The position numbers were made by a program, and so were the translations under genes. The notes under the pieces were generated by a model. The model had not been told where the DNA came from and made no database searches. It saw nothing but the letters and a program-made list of their open reading frames with translations. Below, in pieces: positions 11,586-23,070 of a stretch of DNA of 64,000 nt; positions within the stretch are counted from its first letter, which is position 1; the number at the start of each line of letters is the position of its first letter. The stretch comes from Hemerocallis citrina (taxonomy: Eukaryota > Streptophyta > Magnoliopsida > Asparagales > Asphodelaceae): assembly GCA_017893485.1 (NCBI GenBank), contig CM030359.1, positions 35,509,994-35,573,993 of the forward strand, given 5' to 3'.

Positions 11586-12231
11586 AAGCTAAGGAGTTGT
11601 AATTATACTTCATTTTCTTTCCCTCTTCACTCTCAGTCTCAGCTTTGGAGCTTCCAGTCTAAATTGCAGGTACTGTTCCAACAACTCCATTGCTGTCTTC
11701 TGCATCTGATAGAACCAGAAAAATTGCAGGCACAATACCATCTTCCAAATCTTACTGCAAATAACACTCAGCAATGCATGCAAACTTGATAAACCAAATC
11801 AAAGAGTTTTAGCATTCAACTAGAACCAGAAATAGAGCATCAAACAAAGTAACATACAACTAAAAGAAATATAACAACAACAAAAAATTTTGCAACAAAA
11901 CATCTAGCAACTCAAAAGTCAAAACATCCAACAAAGAAATAGATAGCATCTAATGGGAGCTAGAAAGAATGATCATCACATTTCTGCAAAGAAAAATAAA
12001 ATATATCAATCCTGATAGTATACACTATACAACTAAGAAGAAAGAACTATCAAATATCAATCACCAAAATAGTATACCTTCTATGAACATAAGTTGAGAT
12101 GTTGAACTAGGAGGCATTTTCATAGGTAGATTGAGCATTTCCGAAGCCTAAATAAAAAATTTTAAAGAAAAATAAAATATGTTTCTTATTAGTATTAAAT
12201 AAATATTCAATGATGAGCTACAAAAAAAAAA

Positions 12232-14427
12232 TTACTTGATGAATAGATGAATGTCAGTCTTACTTGATTCTACTTCTTCCAATTCCTTGTAGAACTCAAG
12301 CGCATCTTCTGTTGGATCCTTGTAGAAACAAAAGCCATCAGCCCTTAACCAATCTGAAGTGCACACTAATGCTTCAACCATTTTTGGAGTCAACGATGCT
12401 CTGAAGGGATCCACAATTCTTCTTCCCAAACTAAATGTACTCTCACTCGCAACTGTAGATGTTGGAATCGCAAAAATGTCCTTTGCAATTTTTGAGAGAA
12501 TTGGTAAATCAAGTTCATTTGATCTCCACCAACTCAAGAGATCAAAATCCTTGCTAAGGGGATTTTGAAAAGGAGCAGCGAGGTACTTATCTACTTCATT
12601 GGTTATCTCGGTAAGGCGTTGATCCCTTCTTTCATTAATAAGTGCCAATAGCATGCTCTTTCCCACATCGTCATTACCTTCACAACCATCCTCCAACACC
12701 TCATTCTCTTGATTGTTTTCTTCCGATGTCTCAACCATATTAATCCCCTTGTACACATTATACAAGTCCAACAAAGTTTTTTTAATTTCCTTGTGAATCT
12801 CATCTATCTTAGTTTGGTCCCATCCAAGGGTTTTGAGATGTATTGTAATCATTTGAAGCTTGAAACAGGGATTAAGAACTTGACCAAGATAGATGAGAGG
12901 ATTAACATGATCAAGACTTCCCCAATACTTGTCAAATTTTGCTTTCATTGAAGATGCCACCTTTTGCAAAGTAGGATTGCGCATATCCCTCATTTTTGCA
13001 TCAATCTCTATTTGTATCTCTACAATTGAGTTCCAAAGATGGTTGGCCGTAGGAGTCTTGGATGCACTAAGGGTAAGAGTGTAATTGTAGAACTTTTTGA
13101 GAAAGTGAACAAATGACAAAACCAAATCCCAATCCCCTTCCGTCGGTGGCCCTACTCTTTTGACCATATTTTTGTGACTATCTTTTTCTTCCTCGAGAAA
13201 ATATATCCAAAATTGTACATTTTCCTCCGCCATCCTTGAAAACACCTTCCGAAACTTATAAGCATTTTCAAGCATCTTATAAGTTGAATTCCACCTTGTA
13301 GAGACATCCATAGGCACACATGACATCTTATTCATCCCCAATAAGATTGCAAATTCTCTAAATTTATCCAACCTAGCACCGGAAGAGTGGATGTACTTCA
13401 CACAATTCCTAATTCCCTCAATTGAACTGGCAAGCTCCTTCAATCCATTCTTCACAATTAAATTCAAGATGTGACAAGCACACCTCAAATGCATATATTT
13501 CCCACCAAGTAAGAGAGTACCCATCTCCTCAAATCTCCTTTTCATATAATCAATTGCGACATCATTGGATGAAGCATTGTCAACCGTGATGGTAAAGAAC
13601 CTCTGTACTCCCCAACCCTTTAAACATCCCTCTAAAAGCCTTCCAATGTCTTCTCCATTATGACTAGTGATCTTCGTGAAATTTATGATACGTTTGTGCA
13701 ATTTTCAATCATTATCTAAAAAATGAGCAGTAACTACCATATAGTTTATGTTTTGTACTGAGGTCCAAGTATCAGTTGTAATACTTACCCTTTTATCACG
13801 CATCATTTCAAATATCTTAGACTTCTCTTGTATGAACAAGTCCCATATCATAGTGGCAACCTTTCTCCTATTTGAAATTTTAAATCTTGGTACAGCTTCA
13901 TTCATCATCTCAACAAAACCTTCACCTTCAACAACCCGAAACGGTTGTTCATCCTTAATTATAAACTGCACCACTTTCAACTCAAGCCGCTTTTGATTAA
14001 AAGTATGAGGTACAATTTGGCCACCCATCGTCTTATTTGTTAGGACCGATTGGGTACTATCATTGCCCTTTATGTAGAGTGGAGAAGTTTTGCATACCTT
14101 CCTAAGATGATGCAAGATACTTGAAGTCCCATTTCTAATCGGATGGCAAGGTAACTCTGCTTTGCAATAATTGCATATTGCAAGGTGAAGGACTTCCCCT
14201 TTATTGTTCTTTCTTTGAACCTTAACACTATGTTTCCATGCCCCTGACTTCCTAGGAGCCCCAACCGCAGCACGCTTGCAACTATCTTCATTACTACTTT
14301 CAACAGCAACTATTGCTTCAGGGTTAGGGATTGTGGCTGGAATTGGATTTGAAAGTGTGGGTTGTGTGGCTTCACCAGTGGAAGTGGAACCCGTAGGAGT
14401 ACTACTACTATTCATACTAGAAGCCAT
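12232..14427 (-). pseudogene. hAT transposase (BED finger, dimerisation domain), one stop
   Basis: Catalyses excision and reinsertion of the element in the nucleus. ATG at 14427; the frame runs 732 codons to the stop at 12232 with a single internal TGA at 13705-13707. The stop falls in HFLDND*KLHKRIINF, where family members have Trp, so a TGG-to-TGA change is the simplest cause. Domains in order: Ser/Thr-rich N-terminus; BED zinc finger (residues about 64-112: WKHSV, CNYCKAEL, NGTSSILHHLRKVC); RNase-H-like core with ITTDTW and the TVDNASSND aspartate; C-terminal hATC dimerisation (IPTSTVASESTFSLG, LTPKMVEALVCTSDW). A full-length product would be about 730 aa, a normal hAT length. TTG at 13701 is not a plausible real start. 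Confidence 0.93.
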
Positions 14428-15113
14428 AGATACAATATTACCTACAATAAATTTAGAAAACTAAGAGTTAGTGCAAAAAAATATACCAAACTTATATATC
14501 TTATTATCTTAGGTGTTGTTTACATCCTGTCTAATTAACTAGTATGATAGTATCCTTAGTGAGAAATAACTAAACTAAGCACAAATTGAAAGCTCAAATT
14601 GGATTTTCAGTAATTGAAAGCTCAAATTAACAGCACAAATTTAATTATCAGTAATTGAAACAGTAAAATTGAAAGCTCAAATTCAAAGAAACAAGCACAA
14701 TAAATTACCCTTCCAGATTTGGTGATTCGGTGATTCGGATGGAAGAGGACGGGTCTTGGAGGCTTGGAGCTGTAGCCGGTAGGAGGTGAGGGAAGACCGG
14801 AAGAGGACGGACCGGAAGAGGAACTGAGTTGATGTAGAGGGGGAAAGTGGTCGATGGAAAGTGGTCGATGGAAGAGGACGGGTCGGGAAGAGGACGGGTC
14901 TTGGAGGCTTGGAGGCGGAGCTGTAGCCGGTAGGAGGTGAGGGAAGACCGGAAGAGGCCGGATCCGGCTTTGGGAAGAGAAGAGAAGAGGGAATAGGAAG
15001 AGACGGGCGACGAGGATCGGGATTCGGGAAGAGGGAAGAGGAAGAGAAGAGGAGGGATTCGGTGGCTGCTGAAAATGAAAAAGAAAGAAAGAAAGATAGG
15101 GGAAAAAATTAGG
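14428..15113 (-). promoter_or_regulatory. hAT transposase upstream region
   Basis: Lies between the transposase ATG and the subterminal repeats, so it should hold promoter and 5' leader. A purine-rich block is tandemly duplicated: 14744-14815 and 14869-14960 share gaagaggacgggtcttggag and gagctgtagccggtaggagg. No clear TATA box. The regulatory role is inferred from position only. Confidence 0.4.
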
Positions 15114-15313
15114 TTAAATATATATTATTAATATATTTGGTACGGTACGGTATACCAATGGTATACATATTTTGTACGAGTACCATACCACCCAAAACCG
15201 GTACGGTACAATACCGAATATTTGGTACGGTATTACCGAATTTCGGTAATGTTTGGTATGGTAATGGTATGGTACGGTATGGTACGGTAATTTGGTATTT
15301 TTTGACACCCCTA
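15114..15313. repeat. hAT right subterminal repeats
   Basis: ggtacggtacggtatacc at 15138 and many further ggtacgg, ccgtacc and ggtatgg words up to the terminal caccccta. This mirrors the left end. Short frames in both directions here (for example 15114-15334) are products of the repeat and not genes. Confidence 0.75.
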
Positions 15314-15321
15314 GAGTTAGA
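15314..15321. repeat. hAT target-site duplication, right copy
   Basis: gagttaga, directly after the element's last base at 15313; partner of 8080-8087. Confidence 0.85.
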
Positions 15322-15499
15322 TTTTATGTTTTAGGCAGATAAGTTTTGCTTGAAGCATTATATTCTAGATATTTGTGATATCTAACATACTATTTTCAAG
15401 CGGTATATATAGCCAAGATCAACTTGATGAGCTAATGGGCTGAACATGGTTCGTTCAACAAGTCCACGATTCTGATATTTATGATTGGATCTTACATAT
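15322..15499 (-). other. copia-1 remnant between hAT and LARD
   Basis: A 178-base island that was continuous with 8087 before the hAT inserted and with 26031 before the LARD inserted (TSD catat at 15495-15499). It has a minus-strand gctatatatacc, a possible TATA box of the old copia-1 LTR. No gene. Confidence 0.45.
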
Positions 15500-16120
15500 T
15501 GATATGGCTAAAAATAGGATTAAATCGGGACCGTTCACATCGGACACGAATCTTAAAGCTCAGGGGTAAAACGGTAATTTCACATAAAAATGGGTCCGAA
15601 ACGGGTACTGGGTCTCCTTCTCACAGATCCAATAACCCGCGAACGGATCCACCTCAACTGGGTATGGGTCCCGACCCGATACAAACCCAGTCCGACAAGA
15701 TGGAATTAGGGTCTCTGATTGAACCAAATCAACGGGCCTGATTCGCGACTATCCTCTCACCGGGAATTAAGGGATTACATTCCTAATCTGATTACGAGGA
15801 TTTTATTCCTTATCAGATCACAGGAATCACATTCCTTATCTGATCCCATCGGCGACTATAAATACCCCACACCCATCTCCATTAAGAGGTAATCAATCTT
15901 TTGCTAGTTAAACGCTCTTTCATAATCATTTCTGGTTACTGACTTGAGCGTCGGAGGGTGCGTCGCCGGGATCAACCCCGGTGTCTCGCACTTCCTTGCA
16001 GGTGAACGGCGGGAGTCAGTGGTCAAACTCCGGCGGAACAGGTTAGGTGTTTGCTATTCAGGTTTTCCAAGAACTCACAAATACTATCTGTTTGCCCCCA
16101 CACCAAAATTAGCGGCAACA
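15500..16120 (+). repeat. LARD-1 5' LTR
   Basis: TG...CA bounded, 621 bp. A TATA-like ctataaatacccc at about 15855 is followed by R/U5 sequence. Same length as the 3' copy. Confidence 0.93.
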
Positions 16121-16193
16121 GATTAGCACCGTCTGTGGGAAACCATACGAATAGCAGCCCCTCCTCTTCCCGTTGGTCCGATCTTCTCCAGCC

Positions 16194-16772
16194 ATGCCTC
16201 CGAGGAAAGTCAGGTCCAGAGGGTCCAACCGTGGGCCCAACCCCGCCGATCAGTAAGAGGTAGTCCCCGTCCAACCCGCTCCGCAGCAGGGACAACCCCC
16301 GCTTCAAGTGGAGGACCCTCTTCAACAAGATCAGCCTCCTCTTCAGAATCAGCAACCCCCCAAGGGTCCTGCCGGTCCACAGAATGCTGGTGCAGGGGGC
16401 TCCCGCATGAAGCAACCTCTCCACCAAGACCGCGTCTCCATACACAATGCCTCTTCAGATTCTATGGCCTCCCATAATCGCCGAGCTTCTGACCTCCAAC
16501 AACAAGTCCCAAATCGGCCGAAAGAGGTGGACCTTCGCCACCGTCTGGATGAAAAGCGGGCCCGAGAGGGAACCTCCCACCAACACCGTCCGGATGAGCG
16601 ATCTCCCCGCTGCCGAGAATACAGGTCTCCTACCCGGAGGGAGCAAAGAGAATCCCCCAAGCATCACAGAAGAAGACCACGCTCCCCCGCGGGTCGGCAG
16701 CAGCCTAGGAACGATGAGGCGCCAATCACCCGTGCCGAGATCCAACGAGTTTGGAGCACAACTCTCTCATAG
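16194..16772 (+). pseudogene. LARD-1 gag N-terminal remnant
   Basis: ATG at 16194 (MPPRKVRSRGSNRGPNPADQ), a TAA at 16254-16256, then the same frame continues to 16772 as a Gln/Pro-rich then Arg/Ser-rich stretch (QQDQPPLQNQQPPK, RREQRESPKHHRRRPRSPAG). This resembles the basic N-terminus of TAT-type gypsy gag. The capsid body and zinc knuckle are missing; tandem arrays start at once. No function expected. Confidence 0.6.
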
Positions 16773-19560
16773 AGTTCCTCCTCACACTCGTCTCACAAAC
16801 AGCTCTTTCCCAGAGCCGGGCTCTTCCGCTCCGCTCACCTCCGAAGCGGACCTCTTCTCAACGAGTTCGGAGCACAACTCTCTCCTAGAGTTCCTCCTCA
16901 CACTCGTCCTGCAAACAACTCTTTCCCAGAGCCGGGCTTTTCCGCTCCGCTCGCCTCCGAAGCGGACCTCTTCTCAGACAGTTCGGAGCCCACAACTCTC
17001 TCCTAGAGTTGCTCCTCAAACTCGCCTCCCAAATGGCTCTCTTCCAGAGCCGAGCTCTTCGCTCCGCCCACCTCTAAGGCGGACCTCTTCTCAATGAGTT
17101 CGGAGCTCACAACTCTCTCATAGAGTTGCTCCTCAAACTCATCTCCCAAATGGCTCTCTCCCAGAGCCGAGCTCTTCGCTCCGCTCGCCTCCGAAGCGGA
17201 CCTCTTCTCAGACAGTTCGGAGCCCACAACTCTCTCCTAGAGTTGCTCCTCAAACTCATCTCCCAAATGGCTCTCTCCCAGAGCCGAGCTCTTCGCTCCG
17301 CTCGCCTCCGAAGCGGACCTCTTCTCAGACAGTTCGGAGCCCACAACTCTCTCCTAGAGTTGCTCCTCAAACTCGCCTCTCAAACGGCTCTCTTCCAGAG
17401 CCGAGCTCTTCGCTCTGCCCACCTCCAAGGCGGACCTCTTCTCAACGAGTTTGGAGCAAAACTCTCTCCTAGAGTTCCTCCTCACACTCGTCCCGCAAAC
17501 AGCTCTTTCCCAGAGCCGGGCTCTTCCGCTCCGCTCACCTCCGAAGCGGACCTCTTCTCGACGAGTTCGGAGCTCACAACTCTCTCCTAGAGTTGCTCCT
17601 CAAACTCATCTCCCAAATGGCTCTCTTCCAGAGCCGAGCTCTTCCCTCCGCTCGCCGCCGAAGCGGATCCCTTATCAACAAGTTCGGAGCTACAGCTCTC
17701 CCCTAGAGTTGCTCCTCAAACTCATCTCACAAATGGCTCTCTTCCAGAGCCGAGCTCTTCCCTCCGCTCGCCACCGAAGCGGACCTCTTCTCAACGAGTT
17801 CGGAGCTCAAAACTCTCTCCAAGAGTTGCTCCTCAAACTCATCTCACAAATGGCTCTCTTCCAGAGCCGAGCTCTTCCCTCCACTCGCCGCCGAAGCGGA
17901 TCCCTTATCAACAAGTTCGGAGTTACACCTCTCCCCTAGAGTTCCTCTTCACACTCGTCCCGCAAACAGCTCTTTCCCAGAGCCGGGCTCTTCCGCTCCG
18001 CTCACCTCCGAAGCGGACCTCTTCTCGACGAGTTTGGAGCTCACAACTCTCTCCTAGAGTTGCTCCTCAAAATCATCTCCCAAATGGCTCTCTTCCAGAG
18101 CCGAGCTCTTCCCTCCGCTCGCCGCCGAAGCGGATCCCTTATCAACAAGTTCGGAGCTACAGCTCTCTCCTAGAGTTGCTCCTCAAACTCATCTCACAAA
18201 TGGCTCTCTTCCAGAGCCGAGCTCTTCCCTCCGCTCGCCGCCGAAGCGGACCTCTTCTCAACGAGTTCGGAGCTCAAAACTCTCTCCAAGAGTTGCTCCT
18301 CAAACTCATCTCACAAATGGCTCTCTTCCATAGCCGAGCTCTTCCCTCCGCTCGCCGCCGAAGCGGATCCCTTATCAACAAGTTCGGAGTTACAGCTCTC
18401 CCCTAGAGTTGCTCCTCAAACTCATCTCACAAATGGCTCTCTTCCAGAGCCGAGCTCCTCCCTCCGCTCACCGCCGAAGCGGACCTCTTCTCAACGAGTT
18501 CGGAGCTCAAAACTCTCTCCAAGAGTTGCTCCTCAAACTCATCTCACAATTGGCTCTCTTCCAGAGCCGAGCTCTTCCCTCCGCTCGCCGCCGAAGCAAA
18601 TCCCTTATCAACAAGTTCGGAGTTACAGCTCTCCCCTAGAGTTTCTCCTCAAACTCATCTCACAAATGGCTCTCTTCCAGAGCCGAGCTCTTCCCTCCGC
18701 TCGCCGCCGAAGTGGACCTCTTCTCAACGAGTTCAGAGCTCACAACTCTCTCCTAGAGTTGCTCCTCAAACTCATCTCACAAATGGCTCTCTTCCAGAGC
18801 CGAGCTCTTCCCTCCGCTCGCCGCCGAAGCGGACCTCTTCTCAACGAGTTCGGAGCTCAAAACTCTCTCCAAGAGTTGCTCCTCAAACTCATCTCACAAA
18901 TGGCTCTCTTCCAGAGCCGAGCTCTTCCCTCCGCTCGCCGCCGAAGCGGATCCCTTATCAACATGTTCGGAGTTACAGCTCTCCCCTAGAGTTGCTCCTC
19001 AAACTCATCTCACAAATGGCTCTCTTCCAGAGCCGAGCTCTTCCCTCCACTCGCCGCCGAAGCGGACCTCTTCTCAACGAGTTCGGAGCTCACAAACTCT
19101 CTCCTAGAGTTGCTCCTCAAACTCATCTCCCAAATGGCTCTCTTCCAGAGCCGAGCTCTTCCCTCCGCTCGCCGCCGAAGCGGATCCCTTATCAACAAGT
19201 TCGGAGGTACAGCTCTCCCTTAGAGTTGCTCCTCAAACTCATCTCACAAATGTCTCTCTTCCAGAGCCGAGCTCTTCCCTCCGCTCGCCGCCGAAGCGGA
19301 CCTCTTCTCAATGAGTCCGGAGCGCACAACTCTCTCCTAGAGTTGCTCCCAAACCCTTCTCCCAAATGGCTCTCTTCCAGAGCCGAGCTCTTCCCTCCGC
19401 CTGCCGCCGAAGCAGACCGCTTCTCAACGAGTTCGGAGCTCACAACTCTCTTCTAGAGTTGCTCCTCAAACTTGTCTCACAAATGGCTCTCTTCCAGGGC
19501 CGAGCTCTTTGCTCCGCTCACCTCCAAGGCGGACCTTTTCTTAACAAGTTCGGAGTCCAG
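16745..19560 (+). repeat. LARD-1 tandem array A, about 117-bp units
   Basis: About 24 head-to-tail units of 116-117 bp, in places two alternating variants (dimer about 233 bp). Each unit is a chain of short complementary words. In the unit at 18785: ggctct-5nt-agagcc, ccgct-9nt-agcgg, gagtt-10nt-aactc, aactct-5nt-agagtt, gagtt-8nt-aactc. Because 117 is 39 codons, frames stay open over several units on both strands. The resulting Leu/Ser/Arg-rich repeat proteins (MALFQSRALPSARRRSG...) have no support as genes. Confidence 0.9.
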
Positions 19561-19599
19561 CTTCTTCTACATGGCTGCTCCCATAACTTGCTAAGCACT

Positions 19600-20545
19600 T
19601 CACAACGAGTCCGGAGTCCTACACTTGGTTCGATTCTACTTCGCAAGCTCGCTCCTAAGCGGGCTAGAAGAGGATCACCATTCGGAATTGCTCCCACGAC
19701 CGTTGAATAATTCTAACAATGGTTCGGAGTCCAACACTCGGCTCAACTTTACTTCCTCGGCTCGCCCTAGGCGAGCCAGAAGTATATCGCCGTTCGGAAT
19801 TGCTCCCACAGCCGTTGAATGGTTCGGAGTCCAACACTTGGCTCGATTCTGCTTCGCAAGTTCGCTCCTAAGCGAGCTAGAAGTGGTTCGCCATTCGGAA
19901 TTGCTTCCACAACCCTTGAACTAACGATGGTTCGGAGTCCAACACTCGGCTCGACTTTACTTCCTTGGCTCGCCCTAGGCGAGCCAGAAGTATATCGCCG
20001 TTCGGAATTGCTCCCACAGCCGTTGAATGGTTCGGAGTCCAACACTTGGCTCGATTCTGCTTCGCAAGTTCACTCCTAAGCGAGCTAGAAGTGGTTCGCC
20101 ATTCGGAATTGCTCCTACAACCCTTGAACTAACGATGGTTCGGAGTCCAACACTCGGCTCGACTTTACTTCCTCGGCTCGCCCTAGGCGAGCCAGAAGTA
20201 TATCGCCGTTCGGAATTGCTCCCACAGCCGTTGAATGGTTCGGAGTCCAACACTTGGCTCGATTCTGCTTCGCAAGTTTGCTCCTAAGCAAGCTAGAAGT
20301 GGTTCGCCATTCGGAATTGCTCCCACAACCCTTGAACTAACGATGGTTCGGAGTCCAACACTCGGCTCGACTTTACTTCCTCGGCTCGCCCTAGGCGAGC
20401 CAGAAGTATATCGCCGTTCGGAATTGCTCCCACAGCCATTGAATGGTTCGGAGTCCAACACTTGGCTCGATTCTGCTTCAAATAACTTGCTCTTCAGCGA
20501 GTTAGTAGTTCGCCATTCGGAATTGCTCCCACAACCGTTGATTCT
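19600..20545 (+). repeat. LARD-1 tandem array B, 208-bp units
   Basis: The word ctaacgatggttcggagtcc recurs at 19921, 20129 and 20337, exactly 208 bp apart, with partial units on both sides. Each unit contains ggctcgcc-cta-ggcgagcc, a perfect 8-bp stem (for example 20175-20193), and tcgct-ccta-agcga. Units are nearly identical, so amplification is recent. Confidence 0.9.
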
Positions 20546-20549
20546 CTCA

Positions 20550-21110
20550 CATAAGCAGCGAGTTCGGAGCTCACAACTCCCTCCAAGAGTTCCTCCTCAC
20601 ACTCGTCTCACAAACGGCTCTCTTCCAGAGCCGAGCTCTTCACTCCGCTCACCTCGAAGCGGACCTCTTCTCAACGAGTTCGAAGCACAACTCTCTCCCA
20701 GAGTTCCTCCTCATACTCGTCTCACAAACGGCTCTCTTCCAGAGTCGAGCTCGCCACTCCCCTCCCCTCCGAAGCGGACCTCTTCTCAACGAGTTCGAAG
20801 CACAACTCTCTCCCAGAGTTCCTCCTCACACTCGTCTCACAAACGGCTCTCTTCCAGAGCCGAGCTCTTCACTCCGCTCACCTCGAAGCGGACCTCTTCT
20901 CAACGAGTTCGAAGCACAACTCTCTCCCAGAGTTCCTCCTCACACTCGTCTCACAAACGGCTCTCTTCAGAGTCGAGCTCGCCACTCCGCTCCCTTCCGA
21001 AGCGGAGCTCTTCTCAACGAGTTCGGAGCACAACTCTCTCGTATAGTTCCTCCTCACACTCATCTCACTAACGGCTCTCTCCCAGAGCCGAGATCTTCAC
21101 CTCTCCAAGT
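20550..21110 (+). repeat. LARD-1 tandem array C
   Basis: Four to five degenerate units related to array A (aactctctcccagagttcct, ggctctcttccagagcc, cctcgaagcgg), about 112-120 bp each. It ends shortly before the first copy of the 195-bp module. Confidence 0.8.
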
Positions 21111-21424
21111 AGGCCAACACTTCTCCGCTTCTTCACTGTGCAAGGCAGAGGAGAGCACCCGCATGCCTCTCCTCCCCTTCTTCTTTCTTCTCAGGGTCGA
21201 GCTCCGCCCTGGCTCTCTCTTAGAGCCGAGGTGCCGAAGTACCGACCTCCACATATGGAGAAAAACACGGTCCGACCGAGTTCACTGTTAGATCATTTCA
21301 AAATTCGCACCCAAGCGTGATGGACGGATCAGATCGCGCTACGTCACCACAAAACGACAAGATAACGTTTTCTCGAAACTCGCGCCTCTTGTCTCGTGAT
21401 TCGCGCCACGATCGTGATCAACCG

Positions 21425-22170
21425 TCCAAGATGGCTCTTCTACAAGTCGAGCTCTTCACTCCGCTCGCCTCCAAAGCGGAGCTCTTCTCAAACGAGTTCG
21501 GAGCTAAAACTCTCTCCTAGAGTTGCTCCTCAAATTCCCCTTCCAGATGGCTCTTCTACAAGTCGAGCTCTTCACTCCGCTCGCCTCCAAAGCGGAGCTC
21601 TTCTCAACGAGTTCGGAGCTAAAAACTCTCTCCTAAAGTTGCTCCTCAAACTCCCCTTCCAGATGGCTCTTCTACAAGTTGAGCTCTTCACTCCGCTCGC
21701 CTCTAAAGCGGAGCTCTTCTCAACGAGTTCGGAGCTAAAAACTCTCTCCTAGAGTTGCTCCTCAAACTCCTCGTCCAAGATGGCTCTTCTACAAGTCGAG
21801 CTCCCCACTCCGCTCGCCTCCAAAGCGTAGCTCTTCCCAACGAATTCGGAGCTATAACTCTCTCCTAGAGTTGCTCCTCAAACTCCTCTTCCAGATGGCT
21901 CTTCTACAAGTCAAGCTCTTCGCTCCGCTCGCCTCCAAAGCGGAGCTCTTCTCAACGAGTTCAGAGCTAAAACTCTCTCCTAGAGTTGCTCCTCAAACTC
22001 CTCGTCCAGATGGCTCTCCTAGAGCCGAGCTCTTCACTCCGCTCACCTCCAAAGCGGAGCTCTTCTCCACAAGTTCAGAGCACAACTCTCTCCTAGAGTT
22101 CCTCCTTAAACTTGTCTCTCAAATAGCTCTTATCGACGAGATCGGAGCACAACTCTCCCCTAGAGTTGCT
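21425..22170 (+). repeat. LARD-1 tandem array D
   Basis: About six units of 115-120 bp, related to A but with gatggctcttctacaagtcg and ccaaagcggagctcttctca. Same complementary-word build (aactctctcctagagtt). Confidence 0.85.
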
Positions 22171-22744
22171 CCTTGCACTCACTTCAAAGAATGTGTCTTC
22201 CCATGGCTCTTACGAGGATCTTCCCAGCACCGCTTCTCCACTGTGCGAGAGAACAAGGCAGAGGAGAGAACCCAAATGCCTCTCCTCCCCTTCCTCTTCT
22301 CCTCTTCTCCAAGCTACTACGGGCAGAGGGTGAACTACTGAGTCACCGAGCCGAGCGGACGAGGGACCGACCCTCGTATATGGAGAAAAATTCTGCCGAC
22401 CCGATCTCACCGTTAGATCATCTCCAAATTCGCACTCAAGCATGATGGACGGATCAGATCGCGCCACGTCACCACAAAATGACAAGATAACGTTTTCTCG
22501 AAACTCGTGCCTCTTGTCTCGTGATTCGCGCCACGATCGTGATCAACCGTCCAGATTGAGCAGCGTAGCTTGGATCTGCCAATCTTCCAAACTGCGGAGC
22601 GGCGAAAAATGTGCCTCAAAATCCGTGCTCGGATTCGCCGAACAAAGCAAGCAGATGAAGAGGAAGAAAGAAAAGGAGGCTAACGGTCGGGGTCGGATCC
22701 GATACCCACGGTCCGACCCATACCCTTCTTAGCTCCTTCATTCT

Positions 22745-23070
22745 TCTCCTTCTTCCCCAACACTTCTCCTCTTCTCCACTGTACGGAAGAACAAGGCAGA
22801 GGAGAGAACCCAATTGCCTCTCCTCCCCTTCCTCTTCTCCTCTTCTCCACTGTGCGGAAGAACAAGGCAGAGGAGAGAACCCAAATGCCTCTCCTCCCCT
22901 TCCACTTCTCCTCTTCTCCACTGTGCGGAAGAACAAGGTAGAGGAGAGAACCCAAATGCCTCTCCTCCCCTTCCTCTTCTCCTCTTCTCCTCTTCTCCAC
23001 TGTGCAAAAGAACAAGGCAGAGGAGAGAACCCAAATGCCTCTCCTCCCCTTCCTCTTTCTTCTCAGAAGA
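22745..23070 (+). repeat. LARD-1 tandem array E, 71-bp units
   Basis: cttctccact recurs at about 22771, 22842, 22913 and 22994: three steps of 71, 71 and 81 bp. Pyrimidine-rich with aacaaggcagaggagagaac. Single unit-like stretches also occur near 21130 and 22250. Confidence 0.85.

Larger units (their letters stand above)
8088..15313 (-). mobile_element. hAT DNA transposon carrying host-gene fragments
   Basis: Ends: left tagggctggtatacc (8088) and, reverse-complemented, right taggggtgtcaaaaaatacc (15313), a short imperfect terminal inverted repeat. The flanking 8-mers are gaattaga (8080-8087) and gagttaga (15314-15321), an 8-bp target duplication with one mismatch, as expected for hAT. Both ends are packed with ggtacgg/ccgtacc words, which are likely transposase-binding subterminal repeats. 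Inside: a minus-strand transposase next to the right end and, towards the left end, exons of an SFH/SEC14 gene and of CTF18. Total 7,226 bp. Confidence 0.88.

Noticed and set aside
15114..15334. Overlapping Tyr/Thr/Pro-rich frames on both strands
   Set aside because: Products of the ggtacgg subterminal repeats of the hAT.
16745..20545. CRISPR-like arrays
   Set aside because: Units are contiguous tandem repeats without unique spacers, in a plant retroelement; no cas genes.
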